This document shows positions 48,045 through 61,200 of a DNA stretch of 64,000 bases, in pieces. Each line of letters begins with the position of its first letter. Within the stretch, counting starts at the first letter, position 1. Source of the stretch: Colletotrichum lupini (Eukaryota > Ascomycota > Sordariomycetes > Glomerellales > Glomerellaceae); contig NC_064681.1 of the NCBI RefSeq assembly GCF_023278565.1, positions 1,364,001 through 1,428,000 of the forward strand, in the 5' to 3' direction. Under the pieces are notes generated by a model. It worked only from the letters and a program-made list of their open reading frames with translations. It was not told the origin of the DNA and did no database searches. The position numbers were made by a program, and so were the translations under genes.

Positions 48045-50127
48045 CGAAGCGTTGGGGGGCGAAGCAACGACGTTGTGCGATAGAATGGATAAATTTGCAT
48101 ATCATGGCGTTGAACGGGCTTTCAATAAGGAAGTAGGAGAAGGTCAGGACGTCCGACAACACTGGTTTCGAGTATTTCCTTTAATTCTTTTCTGATTTCT
48201 TTTGTAAACCTCATAGGTTGATAGCGCAAGAGCTGTAGGTACAACGCCTGACACGGCGGGGATTGGAAAGCCCATTTGACCAGAAAGCCATTAGCAATAC
48301 TTACATAATGCAATACATTTTGGAGGCATCCGTACTCTTGCAAGCTGACGACGTGGTGCAATGAGCAGTTGTGGTTAAAAATGACAGGAAACGCAGCCTG
48401 CTCGTCCATCTAGGATACGACTGATGATCCATGAACTATCGGTGCCATGACATTAGCAACAAGAACCTGGGCCAAGTGACCGAGTCTGTGGACGGTTGGA
48501 AGCTGTGAAGTAATATTAATCAAGGACACGATGTCAAGCGTCGGGAAAGGAGATGTATTTGGTAATCATCGCGGCATGGGCATGATGTATTACCCAATAG
48601 AGGGGTATCGCCAAGATAAGATTAGATAACTTCAAGTGGACTCGGAACCGTATCGTACTTGGCAACAACCTGCAGAGGCAGCATATTGTCTGGTCGCATG
48701 CTTTACAAAACAAACTCGTGGGAGCAGCCTGACATTGACGAGCCCCGTGACTAACGATGATGTCCAAGGTGCTCCATATCTAGGTCAGAGGTATTGCATC
48801 ACGGCTGACCACAGATGTTTGGACAAAATAACACAAACGAGCAAGGATGATAGGCATACTGTCGTTATTGCCGAACAGGGATGGCTTTGGCCAAAGGCAC
48901 GAAGGATGGATTGATTGCTTCGAAAGCGAGGCGGTCCAGCATATTCATTCATGAATATACCCCCAAACTCTGTAGAATGTATGGATGGCTCACGGACATG
49001 TAGAGACCAACGGCGAGCAAGCCCATCTGCCTGCCAGCCTTACCTTACACGTGGATGTGGTTCTTTGCTGTCTGCATTGCCTCACTTCCGTGGGAGCCAG
49101 TTGGAGAGAGGGACGATTGGTGAGGGGTGGCGGCGGGGTGGAGGAAGAGCGTGGAGGGGCAGCAAGCACAAGAAATCCACGGTGGTAGCGGAGTGGCACG
49201 GTGACCCGAGCAGGGGGCCAAGTCAATGAGGAACGACAGAGAACGAAGGAGAATCTTCTTTCCCATTCGGCCTCCACTACTATTTCAGCGCCCTGACACC
49301 GTCAAAATTCCATTTGGGTCCACCCAGCTCAAGTCATTCCCGTCCCGCCGAGTACTTACCTGCCTTACCATTTGGTAGACATCGTCGCCTTTTCCAAGGT
49401 ACCTTACCTTACTCAGAGCGCACTGTCACAGCAATACCGCCCCTTGCAAGCAAAGAAAACGTCCGCTAGAAGACGCTCCAGTTACAGAGCATCGCACGCT
49501 AAACGTCTCGTCGATGCCATAGGTACTGTAGGTACCCAACTTGACAGCACACACAATCCAAGCCCAAACCCAGTGTACGGTACCGTGCCAAAAAAGGTAC
49601 CTGACCGCCCTCCTTGCCTCACCAATACCCCAAAGTAAATCCGGTGTGGCCACGTACCTTACCGCTACCTGGACCTCCCCGGTCTTCCTTGTCCCGCCCA
49701 CCTCATCCACCTTTGTCGCCTGCCACTCACTACCTGACCTACCTCAGAGTACTTACTTGGTGTACAGCCCGGCCAGACTCTTCCTGGTGACGCTAGAGCG
49801 CACTGCAACTTTTTTTCCACACTCCCGCACATCCCACCTTCAGGTTCTCTTGCATATTGACAAACTCTTAAACCTTGCATTTGTCTGTACTCGACATTTT
49901 CCTCCCCCCAACCTTTTCGACGAGACGACCTTTCGACTCGACCGCTTGCAAATACCCTTCCCGCAAGTCGGAATAATCTACCATCACTCGACCAAGACTC
50001 GAACCCCCCAACAAACCTCTTTCCTCTTCTCAGAGCGTTGTTGTGAGCGCAACCCCGCTGCCATCAGAACGTCCGCCGGACAATCCTTGTTTACAATATC
50101 CTCACAGAAAGAACACTACCACCCAAC
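48045..50127. other. Intergenic, about 2.1 kb
   Basis: No supported gene. The region from about 49330 holds many TACCT/AGGTA words (for example GGTACC near 49400 and 49580) and is the likely Hsp110 promoter and leader. I did not identify a convincing tandem heat-shock element by eye. Confidence 0.45.
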
Positions 50128-52768
50128 ATGAGTGTCGTCGGTATGCTTGCGCCTCTCTCTCGTTCTCTACCGCCTTGATATCTGTCGCCTCGATGAATGC
50201 TTGCTGACCTTTGTGTTCTTTCCTTTAGGTGTTGATTTCGGAACCCTCAAGACGGTCATTGCCGTCGCCAGAAATCGCGGTGTCGATGTGGTGCGTACCC
50301 CGACCTCTGCCCCTCCCCCGCCAAAAAAACAAGCAGAGATTTTGCGACAGAACAACGACGACTAACAAATGAATCTAGATTTCCAATGAAGTCTCCAACC
50401 GCGCCACGCCGTACGTCCAAACCAATAGCTCCCAGTCGTCCGAAATGGTGATGATGCAGTCAGACTAACTGTTATCCATAGGTCTGTCGTTGGATTCGGT
50501 CCCAAGTCGCGATACCTCGGCGAGAGCGCCAAGACGCAAGAAATCTCCAACCTCAAGAACACCGTCGGTTCCATCAAGCGTCTTGCCGGCCGCGCCGCCA
50601 GCGACCCCGATGCCCAGCTCGAACAGCAGTACATTACCGCTCCCCTCGTCGATGTCAACGGCCAGGTCGGTGTCGAGGTCTCGTACCTTGGCAAGAAGGA
50701 GAAGTTCTCCAACACCCAGCTGATCTCCATGTACCTCAGCAAGATCAAGCAAACAACACAGGCTGAGCTGAAGCTTCCCGTTTCCGACTTGGTCATGAGC
50801 GTTCCCGCTTGGTTCACCGACATCCAGCGCCGCGCCATCATCGATGCTGCCGAGATCGCTGGCCTGAAGCTCCTCCGCCTCATGAACGACACTACTGCTG
50901 CCGCTCTCGGCTGGGGTATCACCAAGCTCGATCTCCCCGCCCCCGAGGAGCAGCCCCGCCGTGTTGCCTTCATCGACATCGGCCACAGCAACTACACCTG
51001 CTCCGTTGTTGAGTTCAAGAAGGGTGAGCTGGCCGTCAAGGGTACCGCCTTCGACCGCCACTTTGGTGGCCGTGACTTCGACAAGGCTCTCGTCGAGCAC
51101 TTGGGCAAGGAGTTCAACGGAAAGTACAAGATTGACATCCACTCCAACGGCCGCGCCATGGCCCGCACCATTGCTGCCGCCGAGAAGTGCAAGAAGATCC
51201 TGTCTGCCAACCAGCAGGCCCCCGTCAACATCGAGTCCATCATGAACGATGTTGATGTTTCCGCCATGATCACACGCCAGGAGTTCGAGGCCCTCGTCGA
51301 GCCTCTGCTGCAGCGCGTCCACATTCCCCTCGAGCAGGCACTTGCCGAGGCCAAGTTGACCAAGGACGACATCGACGTCATTGAGGTTATTGGTGGTGGC
51401 AGCCGTGTTCCCGCCCTCAAGGAGCGCATCCAGGCTTTCTTCGGAAAGATCCTGTCTTTCACCCTGAACCAGGACGAGGCCGTTGCCCGTGGCGCTGCCT
51501 TCAGCTGCGCTATCCTGTCCCCCGTTTTCCGTGTCCGCGACTTCACTGTCCAGGACATCATGAGCTACCCCATCGAGTTCGCCTGGGAGAAGGCTCCCGA
51601 TATTCCCGACGAGGACACCAGCCTGACTGTCTTCAACCGCGGCAACGTTCTGCCCTCTACCAAGATTCTTACCTTCTACCGCAAGCAGCCCTTTGATCTT
51701 GAGGCCCGCTACGCCAAGCCTCAAGATCTCCCCGGAAAGATCAACCCGTGGATTGGTCGCTTCTCTGTCAAGGGTGTTAAGGCCGACGGCAAGGACGACT
51801 TCATGATCTGCAAGCTGAAGGCTCGTGTGAACATCCACGGCGTTCTTAACGTTGAGAGCGGCTACTACGTCGAGGACCAGGAGGTCGAGGAGGAGGTTAA
51901 GGAGGATGAGAAGGACGGCGAGAAGAAGGACCCTGATGTGAGTGTTGCGGCGTCTCGTTACGAACCCTTTTCTTCTGCCGACGTGCTTGATAGCTTAGAG
52001 TCGCCGCTCAAACGCCGGCGCCAAGCTTTCGGCACGGAGTTGCGATCTGTCCCGCCCCCGTCTTACGCCTTTGTCGAGGATGAAGAGATCCCGAAGCTAA
52101 CAATCTACTCACCTCAAAAGGCCATGGAGACTGACAACAAGGAGGATGCTCCCAAGAAGACCCGCAAGGTCAAGAAGCAAGTCCGCAAGGGCGACCTTCC
52201 CATCGTCAGCGGCACAGCCTCCCTGTCCGACTCAGCAAGAACCGCCCTTTTCGAGAAGGAGTCTGCCATGGTTATGGAGGACAAGCTTGTCGCCGATACC
52301 GAGGAGAAGAAGAACGAGCTCGAGACCTTCATCTACGACCTTCGCAACAAGCTCGACGACCAGTATGCCGACTTTGCCAGCGACGAGGAGAAGACCAAGA
52401 TCAAGGAGAAGCTCGAGGCGAGCGAGGTAAGACATTTCCTAGAATGCATATGACTTGAAAGCAGCTGCTAACCTATATTTCAGGACTGGCTGTACGATGA
52501 GGGCGAGGACGCCACCAAGGCTGTCTACGTTGCCAAAATTGACGAGATCCGCGCCATGGCTGGACCTATCGTCCAGCGCCACTTCGAGAAGGTCGAGGAG
52601 GAGCGTCGCATCGTTCAGGAGAGAGTCGAGGCTGAGAAAGCCGCCAAGAAAGCCGAGGAGGAGGCTCGCAAAGCTGCCGAAGCTGAGAAGGCTCCTCCGG
52701 CGGCTAAGGATGAGGAGATGACCGACGCCGACGCAAAGGCTGACGCTGAGGCCGAGGGCACGAAATAG
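50128..52768 (+). CDS. sse1: Hsp110-type Hsp70 co-chaperone, SSE1 homologue
   Basis: Six exons (50128-50140, 50229-50290, 50379-50410, 50482-51937, 52121-52426, 52484-52768) give 717 aa, the usual Sse1 size. Hsp110 proteins exchange nucleotide on cytosolic Hsp70 and hold unfolded clients. The 13-nt first exon encodes MSVV and splices into GVDFGTLKTVIAVARNRGVDV. The ATPase domain has SVPAWFTDIQRRAIIDAAEIAGLKLLRLMNDTTAAAL and VIGGGSRVPALKERI, then a beta-sandwich, an acidic loop (EVEEEVKEDEKDGEKKDPD) and a long C-terminal helical region rich in Lys/Glu/Ala. The stop-free segment 51938-52120 within the ORF is treated as an intron (see its own entry). Codon use is strongly biased, with high GC at third positions, as expected for an abundant protein. 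Confidence 0.95.
51938..52120 (+). other. Stop-free, in-frame intron of the Hsp110 gene (exitron candidate)
   Basis: The segment starts GTGAGT and ends with a CTAAC branch-like site and AAAAG. It is 183 nt (61 codons) and phase 0, with no stop in frame. Removing it joins DGEKKDPD to AMETDNKED, as expected for the acidic loop of Sse1. Retention would insert a Ser/Arg-containing peptide with a KRRR patch. See findings. Confidence 0.7.
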
Positions 52769-53565
52769 GATCCTGCGGACCTGACCAACGTCTGAAACTT
52801 TGAAAAAAAAAGACAACAAAGAACAAAAGCGAGAAGCAACGAAGATGATAGAATAGACCCTTAGTTATGGTTTCTTTCGGGTTGGCATAGGGTTATCAGG
52901 CTAGAGCAGCTTCGACGGTTATCATGGAATGAGAGAAATGACTTGAATTTGACAATGACCGAGGCCTCTTTTCCATACACACGTCAAATAAAAGCTAGGT
53001 TCAATCAAGGCATTGATTTCCTGCAGTGTCTTCAACGGCTGTGACTCGAATTTGTGCAAGTATGGCGATGTCCCCTCGTGATGTCCCCTCAAGAAGAGTA
53101 TAGACTACAGCTTTCTGGCCGTCTCACCCGTCTTGAACCCATGCGCAATGCATCGTTCGGCCACCATGATACATGCACACATTCAACACTTCAAGAGGCC
53201 AGAGGCTCGAGGCGTAGAAAAAAAAACAAGTCAGAAATTCTAGACGAATATCTCTTTTGAATTCTTCTTTGCCTACAGCTTGCGATCTTTTTTGGTTTGG
53301 AGAATGACCATGGAAACAAACATATGCTTTTGGAGGGGTGATAGACCACCTCGTAGACAAGAAATCCACATACATCACTTCTTTGGAAAAAAAAACCCTC
53401 ATGTCCGTCCCTTCTTGCAGCCAGATGACCCACTTCCTATACCATTCAACCTTTTCATACTTCTTCACCTCCAGACTCCCTGTCTCTCCCTCTCTCTGTC
53501 TCTCTCGTCATGTAGCTAAACAAGACAGAAGAGACAGGTACATGGGAGTAGTAGATACTGCACAA
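52769..53565. other. Convergent spacer between Hsp110 and eIF5B genes
   Basis: About 800 bp holding the 3' ends of both genes. No gene is supported. Confidence 0.55.
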
Positions 53566-56500
53566 TCAGTGAATGTCGAAGAGGGGCTTGAGCTTGATGA
53601 TGAGCTGCCACTCGTCGTTGGAGACGTCCTTGCGGTAGAACTCCTTGAGGGTGTTGATGCTGGCGCGCGAGATGAGACTGTACAGCACGTCAGACTCCTC
53701 AAGGTGGCGACCGTACGTCGGCTGGTGGCCGCCCATTTCGATCTTGACGGCGACCGAGGGCTGTCCCTTTTTGCAGACGGGAATCTGCTTGTGGTCACGC
53801 TCGATAGATGTACTAAGGATATGTTAGCTTTCAAAATTGTTCTTGTCCTTTTCTTCGTCAGAGACGAGACCAATGGGATCATGGACTTACACTCTACCCA
53901 AGTTGACGATTTCCTTGACACCAGTGACGGCGTTGGTCTTGACAGCTGCAATGGGCGTGTTGATCTTCAGCTGACCGTCAACGACGTCAACACCGACGAC
54001 GATGGGACCGGTCTTGTTGAAGACTGCAACCGTGTTGAGCACGCAGGGGAACACGGCCAACATCTTGGACTCTTCCTTCTTCTTCTCCAGGAGCTCCGCC
54101 ATGTGCTTGGTGAAGGCATCAAACAAGTGGTAAATAATGTCTGCGGTAAAGATCTTGACGCCGACGTCGTCAGCGTACTGCTGCGCCTCCTTGTCGACCT
54201 TGACATCGAAGCAGAGCATGACGGCGTAGTCGGCCGCCTTCTCCAACATGATACCGGCTTGCATGACATCGCGCTTGTACACCGGGCCGATACCGACGTT
54301 GGCGACGGGAATCTTGCAGTCCTTGAGGAAATCAAGCAGGGCCTCGAGGGAACCGAGGGTGGACGCCTGGACACTGACACCACGACCGGTCTTCTCGACA
54401 CGGCTGAAGAGAGTGGCCAGATCGGACTCGACCTCGTCGATGATGTCGTCCTCGTCGTCGTCGGGGCCGACGACCATCATGCGGGAACCGGCAATAGCAC
54501 CCTCGAGACCAGGGGCACTGATCTTGACACCGAGGGCGGCCTTGACCTCCTTGTTGTGCACGTAGGCGGACTTGAGACGCAGCTCACGCATCGGTGCGGG
54601 CGTCAACAACGCACGAATGTTTGTGGTGATGGCACCTTCAACACCACACAACACTATCCTGTCACCCTCGCGCAGGATACCGTTAGACAGGACAACGTCG
54701 ACAGTCATACCGAAACCTTCAATGGCCTTCACCTCGAGAACAGTAGCCTGAACCTCGGAAAGGTACATGAGGGCTCCGACCATGCGCTCTTGGGTGAGCT
54801 GAACAATGAGCTTCAGCATGTCGGGGATACCTTCTCCGGTGTGGGCGGAAGTCGGGATGAGCGAGACGTTCCTGGCCATGGACTTGTTCTCGTAGAAGAG
54901 CTCCGCGTTGAAACCCTGCTCGGCGAAGGCGACCTTGGTCTGCTCCAGACGGTTCTTGAACTCGTTCTGGACACCCTTGGGCTGCAACGCCAGAGACTCC
55001 TGGAAGCCGTTGTTATCGACCTTCTTCCAGCCGTACAGACGATCAATCTTGTTCAGGGCAACGACGAAAGGAGTCTTCCTGTCGCGGAGCATCCTCATGG
55101 ACTCCAGAGTCTGGGGCTCGAGACCGTGCATGATATCGACGACGAGAATGGCGATGTTACAAAGAGACGAACCACGAGAGCGCAGGTTGGAGAAGGACTC
55201 GTGACCAGGGGTATCGATGACCAACAGACCGGGGACCTTGAAGTCGAAGGCGCCGTCAGGGTTGACGACGGCAGTCTTCGCCTTGATGGCATCGACGGGG
55301 AAGTAGGTGGCACCAATCTGTTGAGTGATACCACCGGCTTCGCCCTCCTGGACGTTGGTTTGCCGAATCTTGTCGAGAAGCTTCGTCTTTCCGGTATCGA
55401 CGTGGCCCAGAATACAGCAAATGGGAGAACGGAGGTTGTCCTTCGATCTGGCAGCCAACGCGGCCTGGTGAGCCTTCTCACGGCGCTCCGCGGCCTCCTT
55501 CTTGCGTTGGAGTTCGGCTTGACGGGCCGTCGTCTCTTTCTCGTCCTCGGAGTCGGATTCAGATTCAGAGTCAGAGTCATCGTCCTCCTCGTCGTCCTCG
55601 TCGTCCTTCTTGTCGGCCTTGCCATTGGCGGCCTTCTTCTTCTCTGCCTCTTCGTCGCTGTCAGCATCCCAGCTGTCCTTGACGTCATCTTCGTCAGAGG
55701 CAGCAGCTGCTTCCCAGTCGTCCTCCAGATCGCTTTCTGCCGCCTTCTTCTTGGCAGCAGCGGCAGCCTCCGCGTCGGCCTTCTCTTTGGCGGCCTTTTC
55801 CTCGGCCTCCTTGATGAGTCGCTCAGCTTCCTTCTTGGCGCGCTCTGCAGCCTCGGCTAGTGCCTTCTCCTCGTCGACCTGTGAACCAGTAAGTTAGCGA
55901 CAGCGACTTCTTGAAGTTCACACCGTGCTCGAAATTTACCTTTTCTTGCGCCTTGCTGCGGCCTCCCTTCTTCTTGTTGTCGTAAACGGCCTTCTTCTTC
56001 TCGCCCTCTTCGCCCGGCCCAACCTTGATGCCGGCAGCAAGCATCTGCTGGAGCTTCCGCTCGTTACGGGCCTTCTCCTCCTTCTGCGCCTTGGTCATGA
56101 ACTTGCCCTCCTTCTTGAGCTGTTCAACCTTCTCCTTCTCCTTTTGCTTCTTGAGGGCCTTGGCCTCCTCTTTGCGCTTGTTCTCTTCCTCCGCGGCTCG
56201 CTCCTCCTCCTCGACTCTCTTCTTCTCCTGCTCGGCGAATTCAGCATCCTCCTGCTGTCTGCGGCGGAGCTCTTCTTGCTGCCTCTGGAGAGCGGCCAGG
56301 GCGGCGGGGATCTTCTTCTTCTTGCCACCCTTCTCTTCGGCCGGAGGGGGTGCGACGGCAGCAGCGGCGGGCGTGGGGGAGTCCTTCTTCTCGGGAGCTG
56401 CTGCCTTGGCGGGCTCTGCCTTGGTAGTAGCAGGCTTCTTCTTCGCGGCCTATGCATTTTGGGCGTGGTTAGATTGGTCGTATGGATAGAATGAGCCATT

Positions 56501-56954
56501 GCGAACTCACGTTTTCCTTCTTGCGCTGCTTCTCTCTCTCCTTCTTCAGCTTCTCCTTCTCGGCCTTGGTGAGGACACGGCCGGAGTTCTCGTCATCGTC
56601 AGCTGGGGCAGCGGCCTGGGCCTGCTTTCCCTTGCCACCCTTGCCCTTCTTCTCCGGCAGGGCGAACTCGTCGTCCATGGTCGCCTCTTGAGGGGCCTTC
56701 TCGGCAAGACTGGGTGACGGGGCATCCTCCTGCTCGGGTTCGGCTACGGGCTCCTCGATGCCCTTCTTCTTTCTCTTCTCTCTGTTCTTGCGCAGAGTGG
56801 CCATGAGACCACTGACCTCCTCCTCCGGCTCACCCTCGGCCGGCTTTTCGGCATCAGCTGCGGGTGCGGCGGCGGCAGGAGCGATAGTCTCGCCGAGCTC
56901 ATTCTCCCAGTCGTCGTTGGCGCGAGCCTTGTTGCCCTTCTTCTTGGGAGGCAT
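53566..56954 (-). CDS. fun12: Translation initiation factor eIF5B (FUN12)
   Basis: Four minus-strand exons (56954-56511, 56449-55940, 55878-53891, 53812-53566) give 1062 aa. eIF5B is the GTPase that promotes 60S subunit joining at the start codon. The first ~460 residues are a low-complexity Lys/Glu/Ala tail with coiled-coil character, as in fungal eIF5B. The GTPase has [14 protein letters not shown] (G1, near 474), [13 protein letters not shown] (G2), [10 protein letters not shown] (G3) and NKIDRL (G4). Domain II and the catalytic core continue to EIVNLGRV. The last exon begins [26 protein letters not shown] and ends [15 protein letters not shown], the conserved C-terminal domain that binds eIF1A. 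It converges with Hsp110. The long plus-strand open frame across the gene is a third-position GC artefact. Confidence 0.95.
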
Positions 56955-58296
56955 CTTGACGGTATTCGACGTCGGTAGTCGTCAACAGGACTTGGGGAAG
57001 TGTCTCTATGTAAGGACCGTGTCCAGTTTGCAGAATTAAATCAGGAGAGACCCTAAATAGCTGCCGATTGTGGGCGATCCAGCCAGTGAATGACGGCTAG
57101 AGGGACAGACGGAAATTCCCAAGGATGGGGTGGGGTTTCGATGGTTGGTGGTGGCACACGATAGAAAAGGGCTCTTTCAGCGATGCAAGAGATGAGGTGG
57201 CGAAACCGAGACCTGAATGCGATTCTGTCGGGGCCGACACGACATAATACGGACGATGCGATGCGTCTTGTCTGGGCTTCAACCGGGAGAAAGAGCGAAG
57301 GTCGTTGAGAGAAGTGGCCAAAATCTCGAGCGGGAAAACTGGAGGGCAATTCACTGCGGGGCAAAGTTCGGGCTTTGGGGCAACGTCTTGGTCGTACGGT
57401 GCACTAGGTTGGAAGTTTGGTGGTGGGCAAAGCCGCAAAAGCCATGGATGTCATTTGTACCAGGGAGGATGTGACGGTGGTCTTTGCAGCGCCTCAGATT
57501 GTGCAGGTGCGTTTCCAGTGCCCAAGGCACCTATTTCGTACTTGACTTAGCTCAACTGAGGTCAGGTTGCTGGACCTGCCTTCACCGGCTTAACCCGCGA
57601 TCACTACACTATTTAATGACTGCTTTTTAGGCATAATATGACTAATCTCGAGCCTGCCTGGATAGTCTTTCTTGGTGTACATATGACTCTTTCGAATGTG
57701 AGCTCTACGGGATGCTACCGCTGACTGGACATAACATGGTGATATCTCGTCTTAACTCCAGGCCAAGTGAGGCCAACTCACATCGAAAGAAAATGTAGGG
57801 CATTCGATAATAATTTGGTCACTGTGCGAACAAAATTCATCAAGGTGTTGTCCACTCACATTACGACGTTGTGCATGCGCTAAACGCACCAAAGCTACCC
57901 ATGTTAACCCCTCCTGCTCCACAATTATGTTTCTAAGTCAGGTCGTGGGAAAGAGTGGCCTGAGTGGGTGACCACCCAGACGCTTCAGCGTGTGTGAGAG
58001 CTTCACATATAATGGCTAGTCGTTGATAGGATCCAGGCTATTGTAGATGAAGCTAAATCTGTATTCACCAGTCGTCCAGGAGAATTTCGTACAAGTTTTC
58101 GCTTTAATGTCACAGATGTAGAGTTACATCTCGGACTAAGGAAGTTTTGAAGTGGACTCGGATTCTTTCCTGGAGCCCAGGGTGGCTCTTCTACTAACTA
58201 GTCTAAGTACTGACCACTCTTCTCATGGCTTTCTCCTGGATTGTCCATTGAAAGCATCGCCTCTTCCGCAAAGAAGGACTCCGCCCATGGCCTTCC
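56955..58296. other. Intergenic between eIF5B promoter side and the MMS1-like gene 3' end
   Basis: About 1.3 kb. The 5' part is the eIF5B upstream region. Small frames up to 113 codons on either strand have no recognisable domain. Confidence 0.5.
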
Positions 58297-61200
58297 TCAG
58301 AGAACAGGCGCAAGGAAGTAATCCAAAATGTCGTAAGCGAGATCGAAATACCTCGTGAGGTGGGGGTCGTTGTCTTCTTGAAAAGATGCTGTCCACTTTC
58401 CATCATCCAAGCCGTCCAGATACTCTCGCAAAAGGTCATGGTTGCTGTCTCCCTCCATTATCTCCCGAAGGACCCGCTTGTCGATACACTGCTGGAGTAA
58501 ATCTCCATTAATGTGCTTCATCGACTTTGGCGTGTCTTTCGCTTCCGCGTCGTATTCCTCGTTGTCCACGACAGACACTTCGTAGCTGTAGGGAAACAGC
58601 AGTGGACTTCTCAGCGCTAGGTTCTCAACAAGTCGCAGAAACCGCCATGCTTGAAGGTTGAGTAGGCTGAAGTGCATCAACGAGCCGTCGAGACAGATGC
58701 CCAACACCTCAGCACCGTCTACTGTGCTAGGTATACTACCGTACCGTGGCAGATGTTCTGTCGCCACCCATTCCGGCCGCACACGGCCTCGCTGAAGTTT
58801 CCTGATGCTGGCGGGCAGCGGTCCTTCCGCAACAAGTTCCAGCTCTCTCTTGGGCTGTTTCCAAGGAGTCCAGACTGCCGTGAAGCTCCGATCCATGCCC
58901 GTCAGCAGAGTCACTGGCCAACTCAGCTCTGGGTCTGCATCATCTCCGACATCAAAGAAGTGGTTCGACTTCCGCGTTACCTGATCCGCATGGACCTGGG
59001 TCATTTCGCCGTGTGTGTTCTCTGCCTTGTGATCGATGATCACCAAGGAGTCGCTTAGGGTGAGCGCCGAGATCTTGCCGTTCACCATCCGTAGTGAGAT
59101 GGCGGGCGAGTTCAGCTCGTATGTCTTTTTGCGGACCAATCTCTTTTCGACGGAGTCCAGGACGTCCCAGTGAAGGACTTTTCCAGCACAGTAGATAATG
59201 CTGTCGTCATCCCCGACAATAGAATATATGGGCGCTTTTTCCTTTATCCTGTATTTGGTGGAGAACCGTATCCTCGTTCTCCTATTGCCTTCAGGGTCAT
59301 GACTCTCTTCCTTCTTGGGAGACACAAGCAACAGGCGTCCGCCTGCTGTCGTGACGATGAGGTAATGAAATGTCATGCCGTCTTTGACGAAAAGCCAGTC
59401 GTATACTGCATGAATTTTGTCGTCTTGGTTTCCCAAGCCGCTGATGAATGTTGTTGCATTCCCATGTTTGTCTTGCGGAAGAGAGAGGTCTTCTCCGGTC
59501 TCGGGGTCCAAGAAAAGGACAGTCGGCTTCTTGCCAATCTGTACTGCAACAACTAAACATTGTAGAGTTTGAGAGTATAGCACCTTGGCAGGTGTGCCGG
59601 GCAGTGGCAGTGTCTTGGGAACCGGCCCAGCTTGCAAATACAGCTCTACAAATGACATGCGCTCTCCCGACAAAAGTACAAGTGGCGCGCGGTTGTTACC
59701 GCCCAAATCGGCGGGAATGCACGCCGCAGAGATGATAGGCGTCGATGGCGTCGCTGGGTGCTTCAGATCGGTTGCCCATACCCGATGCTTCGTGGCAAAA
59801 TGACCTAGCCGTCTGGCCCCAAAGTCCCTCAGAAGCAGGAGATTGTCGTTGCAACAAACTAGTACCGAGCCAGGAAGCAATGGCGTTTCTAGAGGTACAA
59901 CTTCGAGTGCGACTGTCCCCAGTCTCTCCATGAAAATCTGATGTTGAAAGGGATTCGCGGTAAATTGGACCGTGATGAGATGTCCGCTTCGGGTACCCAC
60001 GACTACACTTGTTTGCTCCGCTGATTCCGCTACCGACACGATGGTGGTCACCAACTCGATTGTTGGGGCAATATCCATTGCGTCAATTCCTTCCGCATCA
60101 TGGGCTGCTTGGTCTATAGCAGGTCGTTAGATCAACCGTTCCAAAGTTTTGCAGGATAGGACGTACCCGCGGTAAGCAGTATCAACTCTGGCCTTTCTCC
60201 TGTTACGTCTGTCGGGAAGATGGCCAAGTAGGGGCTGTTTTGTCGCCAAAGTCCAGCCAGTACGCATTCCCGTCCATCGAGAGAACAGAGAGCTAGACAC
60301 GTAACTTCGCCGTCGACAGGGTAAGTCTGTGTAAGGGATATTTCGGTCCCTTCTGTGCGGAAAATGTGGATTCGGAAGCAAGATTCTTCAAAGGTTGAGA
60401 CGCAGATGCAATTACCCCTGACGGCTGCATGCTCAGCTATCCTACCCACACCCTCAAAGTCACTTAATTCATATCTTGAACTATCAGAACGTTAGCAAAG
60501 TCGGAGTGAGACGTGGAGGTCGAATTTTGGGGCACAAACCTGTGATTCTGGTCGATGGCAATGATACGCTTCTCGGATACCTGAACGATGGTATTGTCTC
60601 GGCTTTGCTCCGCTGCCAGAGTTCGAGACTCTGTGTCAAATTGGGTTGTCATTGGATCAGCCATCTCCGCGTTTGATAGATCAAATGATACTAGTAACAC
60701 TTCGGAAGTCCCGGGGCTTGCCATCAGCATTTGATATGGCCAAGTCCCGTCTGCGGTTCTAAAAACCCATACTTTCCTCGTTGGCAGCGGCTCAAAATAA
60801 GAAATAATATTAGCGGGTAGTCCATAGCGAAGCTCTGTGATACTGCCTTGCGGTCCATTCCCAGAGGCGCAAAGAACTTTGTCTGGAGCAGTCAGATGGT
60901 CCAACGTTCTGTCTCGCCATGGTACTACAGGCTTCCCTTTTGGACCAGTCTCGGGATTCCACGACGTCAAAGCATCTGTAGTGACGAAATCAACCGAGCA
61001 GGACCAGTTTGGGATACTTCCAAGCTCGACGAGAGGCTCCCGAGGTTTGAGCTGGGCAAGTATCTTAGTAGCTGTCTGGTGAAACGCACTGGCATCACAA
61101 CTTACCTGAAAGACCATCCCAGGGCCAGAGTCACCGGCGACGATGGCGACGTCAGAGTAAGCGTCATACATTGTGGTGAAGGCGGTAGAAATATTGCAGT

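Noticed and set aside
50465..51838. 457-codon minus-strand open frame over Hsp110
   Set aside because: It is antisense to the Hsp110 ATPase exon, and its repetitive Leu/Val/Gly/Asp text is a codon-bias shadow.
53338..55860. 840-codon plus-strand open frame over the eIF5B gene
   Set aside because: It lies antisense to confidently assigned eIF5B exons, has Val/Leu/Asp-rich composition typical of the complement of strongly GC3-biased codons, and shows no domain.
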